This document shows, piece by piece, positions 17,456 to 25,649 of a DNA stretch of 56,953 nt. The stretch is from Microcoleus sp. GA_180221_E-2-1-MAG-45_12 (lineage in GTDB: Bacteria > Cyanobacteriota > Cyanobacteriia > Cyanobacteriales > JAAUUE01). How positions within the stretch are numbered: position 1 is the stretch's first letter; each line of letters opens with the position of its first letter. The notes under the pieces are model-generated. The model was given only the letters and a program-made list of their open reading frames with translations, was not told the origin of the DNA and searched no databases. The position numbers and the translations under genes were made by a program. The stretch lies in the NCBI GenBank assembly GCA_020692245.1, contig JAIMKT010000009.1, forward strand, positions 26,926-83,878, read 5' to 3'.

Positions 17456-18337
17456 ATGGATTTACTGCGATCGCTCCCCCTCGGACTTTATCTAGAACAG
17501 CCTCTAACTTGGCTCCACCATATAGATTCCCGCGTTAAGTTAATTTGGTTGATGAGTTTTTTGGCAGCCCCGATCCTCGCTGACCCCATCTGGCGCTTAG
17601 GTCTGGTTGCATTTCTTATTTTGATCACCATTACTGCTCAAATTCCCCTCCGAGTTTGGAAACAACAGATGGGATGGTTGTTGCTAATTTCCTGCTTTGC
17701 TTTTTTATTGGTCAGTATCTCCGCCGATGGTTTAGCCGTCAGCCATCAGCCCCGGCTGCCAGAGTCGCAAATAGTCCTGCCCCAGCCCACCGCCTACAGC
17801 TACATCATCACGAAGGTCGGAGTCTTAACTGTCACTCGCCGCTCTCTAGACTTAGCCATCCGGGTCAGCACTTTATTTTTTACCGTGGTCTATAGTACCA
17901 ATTTATTTTTGTTAACTACGGCTCCAGAGGAAATTACTGCCGGAATTGAAGCTCTGTTGAAGCCTTTGCGCCGCCTCCATTTACCGGTGACAGAAATTGC
18001 CCTGACTTTAACCTTATCCCTGCGGTTTATTCCCCTAGTCTTGGAAGAAGTCCAGAATCTGGTGCGATCGGTCACTACCAGGGCGATTAATTGGAAAAAG
18101 TTGGGGGTGAAAAAGAGTTTGCAAATTTGGCTATTGGTGGCAGAAAGATTGCTAGAAAATCTATTGATGCGATCGGCCCAGATTGCCAGTGCCATGACTG
18201 TCCGGGGTTTCACTAGCCCAGACCAACACCAGATGCAGTGGCATCAACTGAAGCTCCGCCGGGGTGATTGGATCGCCGGGATTTGTCTATTGATATTTTG
18301 GGGGCTACGGGTTTTGTATGGTAATTTTGCAATTTAG
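17456..18337 (+). CDS. energy-coupling factor transporter transmembrane protein (EcfT/CbiQ family)
   Basis: This 293-residue membrane protein has about five to six helices and the EcfT cytoplasmic motifs (TLSLRFIPLVLEEVQ and SAMTVRGF, the Ala-Arg-Gly-like coupling helix). EcfT couples ATPase subunits to substrate-specific S components for vitamin or metal uptake. No A or S component is adjacent, so the substrate is unknown. The ATG at 17456 is chosen because the longer frame would run back into tRNA-Gly. Confidence 0.85.
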   Translation: MDLLRSLPLGLYLEQPLTWLHHIDSRVKLIWLMSFLAAPILADPIWRLGLVAFLILITITAQIPLRVWKQQMGWLLLISCFAFLLVSISADGLAVSHQPRLPESQIVLPQPTAYSYIITKVGVLTVTRRSLDLAIRVSTLFFTVVYSTNLFLLTTAPEEITAGIEALLKPLRRLHLPVTEIALTLTLSLRFIPLVLEEVQNLVRSVTTRAINWKKLGVKKSLQIWLLVAERLLENLLMRSAQIASAMTVRGFTSPDQHQMQWHQLKLRRGDWIAGICLLIFWGLRVLYGNFAI

Positions 18338-18427
18338 GGTTGCGATGAGTTGTGATCAGATAAATGTTATTAAACAAGTTGCGGTCAAACTTTGAAATTT
18401 AACTTGAACCAGGAAGGGTGTAATTTA

Positions 18428-18958
18428 ATGAGTGGTGAGGTACAGGCGTTGATTAGTGTGATTATGGGCAGTGATTCCGATTTACCCACCATGGCGGGGG
18501 CGATCGCTATTTGTGAAGAATTTGGGGTAATTCCAGAAGTTGCCATTATTTCTGCCCACCGGACTCCCGAAGTTATGGTAGATTTTGCCCAGAATGCCCA
18601 CTTGAAGGGAATTAAAGTGATTATTGCTGGGGCAGGTGGCGCAGCCCATCTACCGGGGATGGTGGCAGCCTTGACTCCTTTGCCTGTGATTGGGGTTCCT
18701 GTGGCAAGTCGGCATTTACAAGGCTTAGATTCTTTGTACTCGATCGTTCAGATGCCCGCCGGGATCCCTGTAGCGACGGTGGCGATCGGCAATGCTACCA
18801 ATGCGGGTTTATTAGCTCTACAAATTTTGGCAACTCACGATCCAGAACTCCAGACCAAAATTCAACAATACCGCAATAATCTCAAGCAAATGGTAGCAGA
18901 GAAGCAACAAAACCTAGAGGCGATCGGCTATCGACAATATCTCCAACAAATTCCCTAA
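18428..18958 (+). CDS. purE: 5-(carboxyamino)imidazole ribonucleotide mutase
   Basis: PurE converts N5-CAIR to CAIR in purine synthesis. The class I motifs are present: [17 protein letters not shown] and [13 protein letters not shown]. From the ATG at 18428 (AGGAAGGG upstream) the protein has 176 residues, a normal length. An upstream TTG in frame is not needed. It lies 90 bp after ecfT and may share its transcript. Confidence 0.93.
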   Translation: MSGEVQALISVIMGSDSDLPTMAGAIAICEEFGVIPEVAIISAHRTPEVMVDFAQNAHLKGIKVIIAGAGGAAHLPGMVAALTPLPVIGVPVASRHLQGLDSLYSIVQMPAGIPVATVAIGNATNAGLLALQILATHDPELQTKIQQYRNNLKQMVAEKQQNLEAIGYRQYLQQIP

Positions 18959-18997
18959 CTCATAACAGTGGCTGGGAAGGTTAAAGGGTTACAAAAA

Positions 18998-19771
18998 TTA
19001 GGCTACTAGCATTTCTTCTGGTTGGTGGCGTAACTGCTCCATCACTTGATCTCGATAGTTTTGGAAATCATGATGCCGCTTAGTCTCTAGGGTTCGATCG
19101 CTCCCCAAGTTAATCATTAGTTCCTGCTTGATAGTGCCGGGATGGGAACTCAAAACATAGATGCGTTGCGAGAGAAATACTGCCTCCTCCACATCGTGGG
19201 TAATTAACAAAATCGTTGTCTGCGTCCGCTGCCAAACTTCCAGAAGAAACTGCTGCATCACTTCCCGAATTTGTACATCTAGCGCCCCAAAGGGTTCATC
19301 TAATAGGAGAATTTTCGGCTTAGAAGCCAAGGCTCTGGCGATCGCTACCCGTTGTCTCATCCCTCCTGATAGTTCTTGGGGCAAAGCTTGGGCAAAATTC
19401 GTTAAACCCACAACCTCTAGATAGTAACTCACGGTTTCTTGGCGGATTTTTTTAGCAACTCCCTGCAACTTCAAGCCAAATCCCACATTATCAGCCACAT
19501 TCAGCCAAGGATAAAGACTATAACGCTGAAAAACCAAACCTCGATCGGCCCCTGGCCCAATCACTGGCACACCATCCACACACACTTCCCCCAAGCTCGG
19601 CGCATCCAAACCCGCTACAATCCGCAGCAAAGTAGATTTCCCCGACCCAGAAGCCCCAACTGCCGTCACAAATTCCCCCTCCCCAATGTGCATATTAATA
19701 TCTTGGAGGGCAAGGAGTCTGCCTCTTTTTGTGAAAAATTCCTTCGATAAATTTGAGATGGTTAAGTGCAT
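18998..19771 (-). CDS. ABC transporter ATPase of the guanidine operon
   Basis: The 257-residue nucleotide-binding subunit has Walker A (GASGSGKST), signature LSGGMRQRVAIARAL and Walker B (KILLLDEPFGALD). These are the features of the nitrate/sulfonate/taurine uptake subfamily. It is the last gene of the operon that begins with gdmH, as in Synechocystis where sll1082 occupies this place. By that context it should power guanidine import. Confidence 0.9.
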   Translation of the reverse strand: MHLTISNLSKEFFTKRGRLLALQDINMHIGEGEFVTAVGASGSGKSTLLRIVAGLDAPSLGEVCVDGVPVIGPGADRGLVFQRYSLYPWLNVADNVGFGLKLQGVAKKIRQETVSYYLEVVGLTNFAQALPQELSGGMRQRVAIARALASKPKILLLDEPFGALDVQIREVMQQFLLEVWQRTQTTILLITHDVEEAVFLSQRIYVLSSHPGTIKQELMINLGSDRTLETKRHHDFQNYRDQVMEQLRHQPEEMLVA

Positions 19772-19855
19772 AAATTCTCCTAGCTTTTGGGGTTTTATAA
19801 TTTTATTAAAATCAATTGAAATTATTAGTAGTATGGTAATTGCTTCATTAGCTAA

Positions 19856-20698
19856 CTACTTGATAGACCATTTACAACTAACTTGCTGTAGCAGGCGAAA
19901 CAATAGATCGATCGTCAAGCCAATTAACCCAATCATGATCACCCCGGCAAAAATCTGATCAGTTTTTAGAAAGCGTTGCGCCACCGTAATTCTTCGCCCC
20001 AAACCCTCCGTTGCTGCTACCAATTCTGAGACAATTACTAAGTTCCAAGAAGCCGCCATATTTACCCGGGCTGCATCAATAATATTGGGCAAAATAAAGG
20101 GAGAAATTACCTGAAGTAACACCTGTAATCTCCTGCCGCCCAGAGTATAAGTCGTCTCAATTAATTCCTTCGGCACAAACTTCACGGCATCCATGACCAT
20201 CAGGGTATTAAAGAATAAAGTCCCAATAAAAATCAATAAAACCTTCGGCAGTTCTCCAATCCCAAAATAGAGAATCAATAAAGGAATGAAAGCCGAGGCT
20301 GGCATATAACGAACTAACCCAATTAACGGCTCAAACATGGCTCGAATACTGGGAAAAGTTCCCATCAAAATCCCTAGGGGAATAGACACACTAGCTGCTA
20401 ATAAAAAACCGGAACCGACTCGAAACAAACTAAAAACAATATCCTTTGCCAAATCTTCCTTTGTCCACAAATCCCAGAAAGCTTGTAAAACCTGCGCCGG
20501 ACTAGGCAAAAATAATTTATCAACTACTCCAGTGCTGGCAATAATTAGCCACAGGAAAAATGGGAGAGCGATCGACAGACAAGATAATACCCGGCTCAAA
20601 GGCTTAGGAATATCTTCCGCAATTCTCCAAAACACTGAGGGTGCAAGCATTCTAGGTGGGGATGAACTTTCAGAAGTAAAATCAGACATAGGTGTCAT
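19856..20698 (-). CDS. ABC transporter permease of the guanidine operon
   Basis: This 280-residue membrane protein has about six helices and the binding-protein-dependent permease loop (ELIETTYTLGGRRLQVLLQV), SsuC/TauC-like. It sits between the binding-protein and ATPase genes. A start at Met4 is equally possible. The substrate is inferred as guanidine from the operon and the upstream riboswitch. Confidence 0.88.
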   Translation of the reverse strand: MTPMSDFTSESSSPPRMLAPSVFWRIAEDIPKPLSRVLSCLSIALPFFLWLIIASTGVVDKLFLPSPAQVLQAFWDLWTKEDLAKDIVFSLFRVGSGFLLAASVSIPLGILMGTFPSIRAMFEPLIGLVRYMPASAFIPLLILYFGIGELPKVLLIFIGTLFFNTLMVMDAVKFVPKELIETTYTLGGRRLQVLLQVISPFILPNIIDAARVNMAASWNLVIVSELVAATEGLGRRITVAQRFLKTDQIFAGVIMIGLIGLTIDLLFRLLQQVSCKWSIK

Positions 20699-20772
20699 TG
20701 GGGTTGAGTTACTCGAAATAGTTAAAAATGTCTAGAATTGGTTCCACAAATACTTAATTTCACTGATATTTT

Positions 20773-21804
20773 CTAGCTGGGTTTATAGGCTTTAACAAAG
20801 CGATCATCAAACATTTTTCCTAGGTCTGGTTTAGCTTTAATTAATCCAGCTTCTAACAAGAATTTACTAATTTCTTCCGCAGCATAGCTAAGAGAATTCA
20901 TATCAGTTCCAGTAGTAAAAGCCTTGAGATTATCTTGAATATTAAAGATCGTTGTCCCCGCATCATATTCTTGATATTCAGCCTCAGAAACTCCCGCCCG
21001 TTTCGCCATAATTTTTACTGCATCTCCTTTATTTTTGCTGGTGAAATCTAGGGTAGCAAACCAAGTATTAACTAGGGCTTGAACATCTTGGGGACGCTCT
21101 TCTACCATTTTACGACTAACAACTAAATGGTCAGGAATTGCCCCCGGAAACTCTTTAGAAGTAAATAAAACTTTGCTATCAGTCCGCTTTAGGGCTTGAG
21201 TTGTGAAAGGAGCAAATACACCCACAGCGTCTACTTGTCCTGCCACAAAAGCTGCTGCCGCCGCCCCCGTTTCTAGGGGTTTAATCTCCACATCACTAGC
21301 TGCTAATCCAGCTTTTTTCAGCCCTAACAACAGCAGAAAATGATCTACGGTTCCAGCTTCGATCGCTACCGTTTTTCCTTTTAGATCAGCAACGGTACTA
21401 ATCCCTTCTCTGACAATAATTTGATCATTTCCAGTGGAGTTGTCATTGACTAACACAACTACTTGATCTGCTCCGGCGGCGATCGAGCTAATCGTATCAT
21501 TGAGGGTCTGGCTATTGGCATCTAGCTGCCCCGTAGCGAAGGCATTTATGGAATCCAGATAACCATCAAACCATTTCAACTCAACCTTGACATTATTTGC
21601 CTCAAATAGTTTTTGCTCCAAGGCTACTTGCCAAGGAAACCAACCAGGCCAAGCACTAAAACCTTGTCTAACAGGACTCACCACCGGAGCATTACTTCCC
21701 GTCCCATTAGAGCTATTACTAGATGGTGCTTGGTTGCAGCCAACTACAATTACTAAGCTCAAACAAAACATGGCAAATATCGATAAAAGACGATTGATTT
21801 TCAT
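20773..21804 (-). CDS. ABC transporter substrate-binding lipoprotein of the guanidine operon
   Basis: The 343 residues begin with a lipoprotein signal (hydrophobic SIFAMFCLSLVIVV, then GC with acyl-Cys at about 23) and a Ser/Asn linker. The rest resembles SsuA/NMT1-type binding proteins (WPGWFPWQVALEQKLF; LKGKTVAIEAGTVDHFLLL). GGAG lies about 9 bp before the ATG. It would capture guanidine in the periplasm, as judged from synteny with the Synechocystis sll1077-sll1082 operon. That specificity is inferred. Confidence 0.85.
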   Translation of the reverse strand: MKINRLLSIFAMFCLSLVIVVGCNQAPSSNSSNGTGSNAPVVSPVRQGFSAWPGWFPWQVALEQKLFEANNVKVELKWFDGYLDSINAFATGQLDANSQTLNDTISSIAAGADQVVVLVNDNSTGNDQIIVREGISTVADLKGKTVAIEAGTVDHFLLLLGLKKAGLAASDVEIKPLETGAAAAAFVAGQVDAVGVFAPFTTQALKRTDSKVLFTSKEFPGAIPDHLVVSRKMVEERPQDVQALVNTWFATLDFTSKNKGDAVKIMAKRAGVSEAEYQEYDAGTTIFNIQDNLKAFTTGTDMNSLSYAAEEISKFLLEAGLIKAKPDLGKMFDDRFVKAYKPS

Positions 21805-21900
21805 AGCTTAATCTCCGATTTTTGGTTGTTTGATTACAGGCTAGACTAGAAAACTTTTGGAGAATTGAGAATTAACATCTAATTAATCTTTCGTTAACTA

Positions 21901-22614
21901 TTAAGTAGTCGCATAGGCTCCTAAGGTTTCAGTGATTTTATGGGAAGTTACTACCTGTTGTTTTAACCAATCAAACCAAGTAAGCATCCCGGTTCCAGAT
22001 TTGCCAGAAATGGGAATAATCACGGCGTGGGGATTGATTTGCCTAATGTTATTAATAATGCGATCGACATCAATTTCTAGGTAAGGAGCCAAATCCATTT
22101 TGGTAATTAATACACAATCAGCCTCCTGAAACATAATGGGATACTTTAAGGGTTTATCTTCTCCTTCCGTAATACTTAAAAGGGCAACTTTGCCATGTTC
22201 ACCTACTTCAAATTCGGCAGGACATACAAGATTGCCCACATTTTCTACTAGGACTAAATCAAAATCTTCGGGATGATAATCCTTAGCCAATTGATGAATG
22301 CCTCCGGCTACCATTTGGGAATCTAAATGACAGGAACGTCCGGTGGTAATGGCAATCACTGGCACTCCGTACTGGCGTAATCGATCGGCATCTAACTGGG
22401 TGGTCATATCCCCTTCAATGACGGCAATTTTTAACTGTTTACTGAGGGCAGCTAGGGTTTTTTCCAGAAGAACAGTTTTACCAGCACCGGGACTACTCAT
22501 GATGTTCAAACAGGTAATTCCCCACTGATCAAAATGCTTCCGGTTGTGGTCAGCTCCGGCTTGATTGGCATGAAGCAGATTCATTTCTAGGGCAGCGTCA
22601 AAGGTTTGGTGCAT
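21901..22614 (-). CDS. ghaB: HypB-type GTPase, nickel accessory protein for guanidine hydrolase
   Basis: The 237-residue G3E-family GTPase has Walker A ([15 protein letters not shown]), [32 protein letters not shown] and TKMDL. The His-rich nickel-storing N-terminus of hydrogenase HypB is absent; the start is plain ([15 protein letters not shown]). No hydrogenase genes are nearby. In Synechocystis the equivalent pair sll1078/sll1079 is needed to load nickel into the guanidine hydrolase. The same role is assigned here from gene order. Confidence 0.88.
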   Translation of the reverse strand: MHQTFDAALEMNLLHANQAGADHNRKHFDQWGITCLNIMSSPGAGKTVLLEKTLAALSKQLKIAVIEGDMTTQLDADRLRQYGVPVIAITTGRSCHLDSQMVAGGIHQLAKDYHPEDFDLVLVENVGNLVCPAEFEVGEHGKVALLSITEGEDKPLKYPIMFQEADCVLITKMDLAPYLEIDVDRIINNIRQINPHAVIIPISGKSGTGMLTWFDWLKQQVVTSHKITETLGAYATT

Positions 22615-22713
22615 AGGATTTAGGAGAATTTAGGAGAGTTAATTAAAGAGGATTAAGCTGGACAATTGATGAGGTATGGGGTAAAAATGCCTTCCGGTGG
22701 GAGGGGATAATTT

Positions 22714-22741
22714 AAGGTAAAAGGTAAAAAGTAAAAGGTAA
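22714..22741. repeat. heptamer tandem repeat between ghaA and ghaB
   Basis: Four head-to-tail copies of AAGGTAA (one with AAAGTAA) lie in the 204-bp gap inside the guanidine operon. Such short tandem heptamers are common in filamentous cyanobacteria. An effect on mRNA processing is possible but unproven. Confidence 0.7.
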
Positions 22742-22818
22742 GAAAATGAAAGAAAGTCTGATTATTTACAAGTGGATTGGCTCTAAAATAATTTGCGTTA
22801 TTAGCTAGATTTCCTACA

Positions 22819-23187
22819 TTAAATTGATGCAACTTCCATTTGTTGACACTCTAGACGATCGATCTTTAATTCCCGCCCCGATCGAATGTCTTCCATAGGT
22901 TTATTGCAAGTTGGGCAAGCATAACTAATACCTATTTCTGGATGGTATTCCTGTTGGCAAGTATGGCAAAAAGCAATGAGGGGAGTTTCTTTAATTACCA
23001 GTTCTACTCCTTCTAGAAAAGTATTTTGAGTCTGCGATCGAAAGGTGAATTGTAAACTAGCTGGTTCCACACAGGTAAACTTCCCTACTACTAAATGGAC
23101 TTTCTGAATTTGGGGTTGTGATTCTTGAGAGGAATACCAATCTTTGACAGTCATAATTAACGCCTTAGTCATATCAGTTTCGTGCAT
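22819..23187 (-). CDS. ghaA: HypA-type nickel chaperone for guanidine hydrolase
   Basis: The 122-residue protein begins MHETDM, retaining the His2-Glu3 nickel site of HypA. Its zinc knuckle has two CxxC pairs (CHTCQQEYHPE and YACPTC). AGGAAAA precedes the ATG. It is separated by only 26 bp from gdmH and is thus co-transcribed. With the HypB-like GTPase it would deliver nickel to the hydrolase. Confidence 0.88.
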   Translation of the reverse strand: MHETDMTKALIMTVKDWYSSQESQPQIQKVHLVVGKFTCVEPASLQFTFRSQTQNTFLEGVELVIKETPLIAFCHTCQQEYHPEIGISYACPTCNKPMEDIRSGRELKIDRLECQQMEVASI

Positions 23188-23213
23188 AGTTTTTTCCTCG
23201 TGATATCAACCTC

Positions 23214-24410
23214 CTAACTCCAGTTATCTTCGGGATCCGGTTGTCCCTCGGCATGAATATAAGTTGGCATGGTTTTTCTGGGTAATTGTCCCGATAGAAC
23301 AAGGTGAGCCATAGCATCGCAAATTACCCTAGTTGCTAATAAAGAAGTCATATCACTCACATCGTAGGGAGGGGAAACTTCCACCACTTCTAAACCACAA
23401 ACAGGAGCTTTTTGGATGATTTTACCGAGGAGATAAAGAGCTTCCCTGGGCAATAAACCACCGGGTTCCGGCCAGCCAGTACCGGGGACAAATCCGGCAT
23501 CAATGCAATCAATATCAAAGCTGATATACACGCAATCTGTGCCATCCAAGGCTCGTTCTAGGGCAAAATCTACCGCCGCATCCAAACCTCGATCGACAAT
23601 ATCCGTCACCGTGAGAATATTAGTAGCCCGTTCTCGACAGACTTTCACCCCTTGGCGGGGAACTTGCCAACCCCCAATCCCTAGCTGCACCAAGTTTTTT
23701 GCCGGAGCATTTTTGATATTCGTGGCATGGAACCAAGGGCAGGTGTGCATTCGTTCATCAAGGTCAGTTTCTTGGGTATCCACATGGCGATCGAAGTGAA
23801 TAATCCCCATTTTTTTATCTCCCAAGTGACGACAAATCCCCCGTACCGTGGGAAAGCCAATGGAATGATCTCCGCCGAGGGTTATGGGGAACGCTCCAGA
23901 ACTAAAAACGTGGGCGATCGCCTTAGAAATTTGATCAAAGGATTTTTCATTATTCGCCGGAATCGTAAACACATCCCCCACATCACAGAGGGTAATTTGT
24001 TCCCTCAGATCAATGCCCATTTCAAAATTGTAGGGAGTGTAGAGAGCCGAAATCCGGCGGATGCCTTGGGGGCCAAATCTGGTGCCGGGGCGGTAGGTAG
24101 TCCCAGAATCGTGGGGAACCCCCATAATCGCCACATCGTATTCCCCAACTTTGCGGACATCTTCGACGTAGGGAGCCTTCATAAAGGTATTAATCCCGGC
24201 GTAGTGGGGCAACTCTCCCCTAGAAAAAGTGGGGATCGATCGATCCTTGATACTAGGGGCGGCTTCTAGACCATACTCTAAGCCACGGGAGACTTCCTGT
24301 TGCCAACCTGTGAGGGGCAGTTGTGCTTCTAGTTCTAAGGCTCGACTTGCTTCGGTAGAAGGCTCATTTAATTCGGGATTTGGCTGAGAAGATGCAGATG
24401 TTTCAGTCAT
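23214..24410 (-). CDS. gdmH: nickel-dependent guanidine hydrolase (arginase/ureohydrolase family)
   Basis: The 398 residues have ureohydrolase metal ligands: His182 (LGGDHSIGF), Asp207/His209/Asp211 (HFDRHVDTQ) and Asp299/Asp301 (YISFDIDCID). The enzyme converts guanidine to urea and ammonia. Several features match the Synechocystis Sll1077 group rather than agmatinase: HFDRHVD in place of the usual HFDAHxD, the following ETDLDERMHTCPWFHATN segment, the roughly 90-residue N-terminal extension, and TGWPEPGG. Linked hypA/hypB-like and ABC genes and an upstream guanidine-I riboswitch make the substrate call strong. Confidence 0.92.
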   Translation of the reverse strand: MTETSASSQPNPELNEPSTEASRALELEAQLPLTGWQQEVSRGLEYGLEAAPSIKDRSIPTFSRGELPHYAGINTFMKAPYVEDVRKVGEYDVAIMGVPHDSGTTYRPGTRFGPQGIRRISALYTPYNFEMGIDLREQITLCDVGDVFTIPANNEKSFDQISKAIAHVFSSGAFPITLGGDHSIGFPTVRGICRHLGDKKMGIIHFDRHVDTQETDLDERMHTCPWFHATNIKNAPAKNLVQLGIGGWQVPRQGVKVCRERATNILTVTDIVDRGLDAAVDFALERALDGTDCVYISFDIDCIDAGFVPGTGWPEPGGLLPREALYLLGKIIQKAPVCGLEVVEVSPPYDVSDMTSLLATRVICDAMAHLVLSGQLPRKTMPTYIHAEGQPDPEDNWS

Positions 24411-24448
24411 AGGGTTAGAGTTAGTTTGAGTTAGATAATTATGAATGC

Positions 24449-24500
24449 AAAAAACCCAAGAGATCGCAGCACAAAAATTATGCTGATCATATCTCCCGGG
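24449..24500 (-). terminator. riboswitch-controlled intrinsic terminator
   Basis: On the minus strand CCCGGGAGAT (24491-24500) pairs fully, with two G-U, with ATCTCTTGGG (24455-24464). An inner CAGCA/TGCTG helix extends the stem, and six T follow (24449-24454). The 5' arm is the conserved 3' edge of the guanidine-I aptamer, so the terminator and the ligand-bound aptamer exclude each other. It ends 38 bp before the gdmH ATG. Confidence 0.85.
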
Positions 24501-24664
24501 CTTTTATCCCGCCGTGTTACCAATTAGCTAAACTTGGCGAATATGTTGTCTAACTTTAGGATTGGCTTGCTTCTCTCGGTGCAAACATTTAGCCGTCTCA
24601 ACTAGTAATATTTACTAATAATATTTGCTAGCAATCTCAACAACTAAACTGGAACCCTAGACGC
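24489..24664 (-). promoter_or_regulatory. guanidine-I (ykkC) riboswitch
   Basis: The minus strand carries the conserved blocks in order: CTAGGGTTCC (24651-24660), ACCGAGAGA (about 24572-24580), and ACACGGCGGGATAAAAGCCC running into GGGAGA (24492-24517). These are the signature segments of the guanidine-I class. The region between the first two blocks is unusually long and can fold as an extended hairpin. The terminator that follows suggests an ON switch: guanidine keeps CGGG/CCCG paired and blocks termination. Confidence 0.93.
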
Positions 24665-24693
24665 AATTTTTTATTTGGATTTTTCTTGGTTGT

Positions 24694-24735
24694 ATGTTAG
24701 TTGATTAAATTTCAAGTAATTGTATTAAAGGCTAC
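24694..24735 (-). promoter_or_regulatory. NtcA-activated promoter of the guanidine operon
   Basis: GTA-N8-TAC lies at 24722-24735. On the minus strand it is followed after exactly 22 bp by TAACAT (24694-24699), which fits the -10 form TAN3T. That spacing is the textbook class II NtcA promoter. Transcription would begin about 24686, some 20 bp ahead of the riboswitch. The site is read directly; NtcA binding is inferred. Confidence 0.8.
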
Positions 24736-24851
24736 CTAGGGCAAAAAATATTTCGATCGATCAAGTTTTCCCCTCTTGTTTATTTTCTAGTTTGTCCTCT
24801 GGGAAGTAAGCTTGTAAGCTAGATCATGACTATCTACCCAGTTATTCCCCC

Positions 24852-25598
24852 ATGCCCGATCCAGACCAGCTTAATTTATTTGACCTCGACCCCGAATCCC
24901 AGACTCTGCTGCCCGACCCCACTTTTGAGCCAGCTATTAAACCAGCGATCGACTCCACAAGCCCAGAGGTGGATTTTGACCTAATTCCTACCTCCAAGAA
25001 AATTCCCATTCCCCCCGGTACTTACGAAAATCTGGAGGAACTCACTATCCATTGCCGGATGTGCGATCGCTGCGACCTGAGCCAAACCCGGACGAATGTG
25101 GTGGTTAGTCGGGGCAATCCCCACGGGAAGATTATGATCATCGGCGAAGCTCCGGGGCAGAATGAAGATGAGCAGGGGCTACCTTTTGTGGGTCGATCGG
25201 GGCAGTTATTAGAAAAAATTCTGGCTAGTGTGAGTTTGAGTATGGAGGAGGATATCTATATTTGTAATATCAACAAGTGTCGCCCCCCAGAGAACCGAGT
25301 CCCCACGCCGGAGGAGATTGCTGCCTGTATTCCGTACCTGAAGGAGCAAATTCGCCTTGTAGACCCGAAGATTATTCTATTAACGGGAGCTACGGCGGTG
25401 CGGGGTTTGACGGGGGTGAAGCAAGGAATTACCAAAATTCGGGGGACATGGATCGAGTGGCAGGGCAGGTTATGTATGCCGATTTATCATCCTGCTTATC
25501 TTTTGCGGAATCCTAGCCGAGAGCAGGGCAGTCCCAAGTGGCAGATGTGGCAAGATATGCAAACCATTAAGGCAAAGTACGATGAGCTAGGGGGTTAA
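24852..25598 (+). CDS. uracil-DNA glycosylase, family 4 (Fe-S type)
   Basis: The 248 residues carry the family-4 motifs GEAPGQNEDEQGLPFVGRSGQLL and HPAYLLRNPSR. Candidate 4Fe-4S cysteines are CRMC (68/71), NKCRPP and AACIPYL. It removes uracil from DNA at the start of base excision repair. The first 55 residues are an extra acidic, proline-rich segment (DLDPESQTLLPDP) not found in the compact archaeal enzymes. It is divergent from the guanidine operon and its promoter lies within 24736-24851. Confidence 0.92.
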   Translation: MPDPDQLNLFDLDPESQTLLPDPTFEPAIKPAIDSTSPEVDFDLIPTSKKIPIPPGTYENLEELTIHCRMCDRCDLSQTRTNVVVSRGNPHGKIMIIGEAPGQNEDEQGLPFVGRSGQLLEKILASVSLSMEEDIYICNINKCRPPENRVPTPEEIAACIPYLKEQIRLVDPKIILLTGATAVRGLTGVKQGITKIRGTWIEWQGRLCMPIYHPAYLLRNPSREQGSPKWQMWQDMQTIKAKYDELGG

Positions 25599-25649
25599 GT
25601 AGGTAGTCATAGTCATTGCCACCAAAGTCAGGACGAAATTTGAACAACT

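Noticed and set aside
22712-22745. CRISPR-like repeat in the guanidine operon
   Set aside because: The units are 7 bp with no spacers; it is a simple tandem heptamer.
21901-23187. Hydrogenase maturation genes hypA/hypB
   Set aside because: No hydrogenase or other hyp genes are present, and the order matches the guanidine hydrolase operon, so they are assigned as its nickel accessories.
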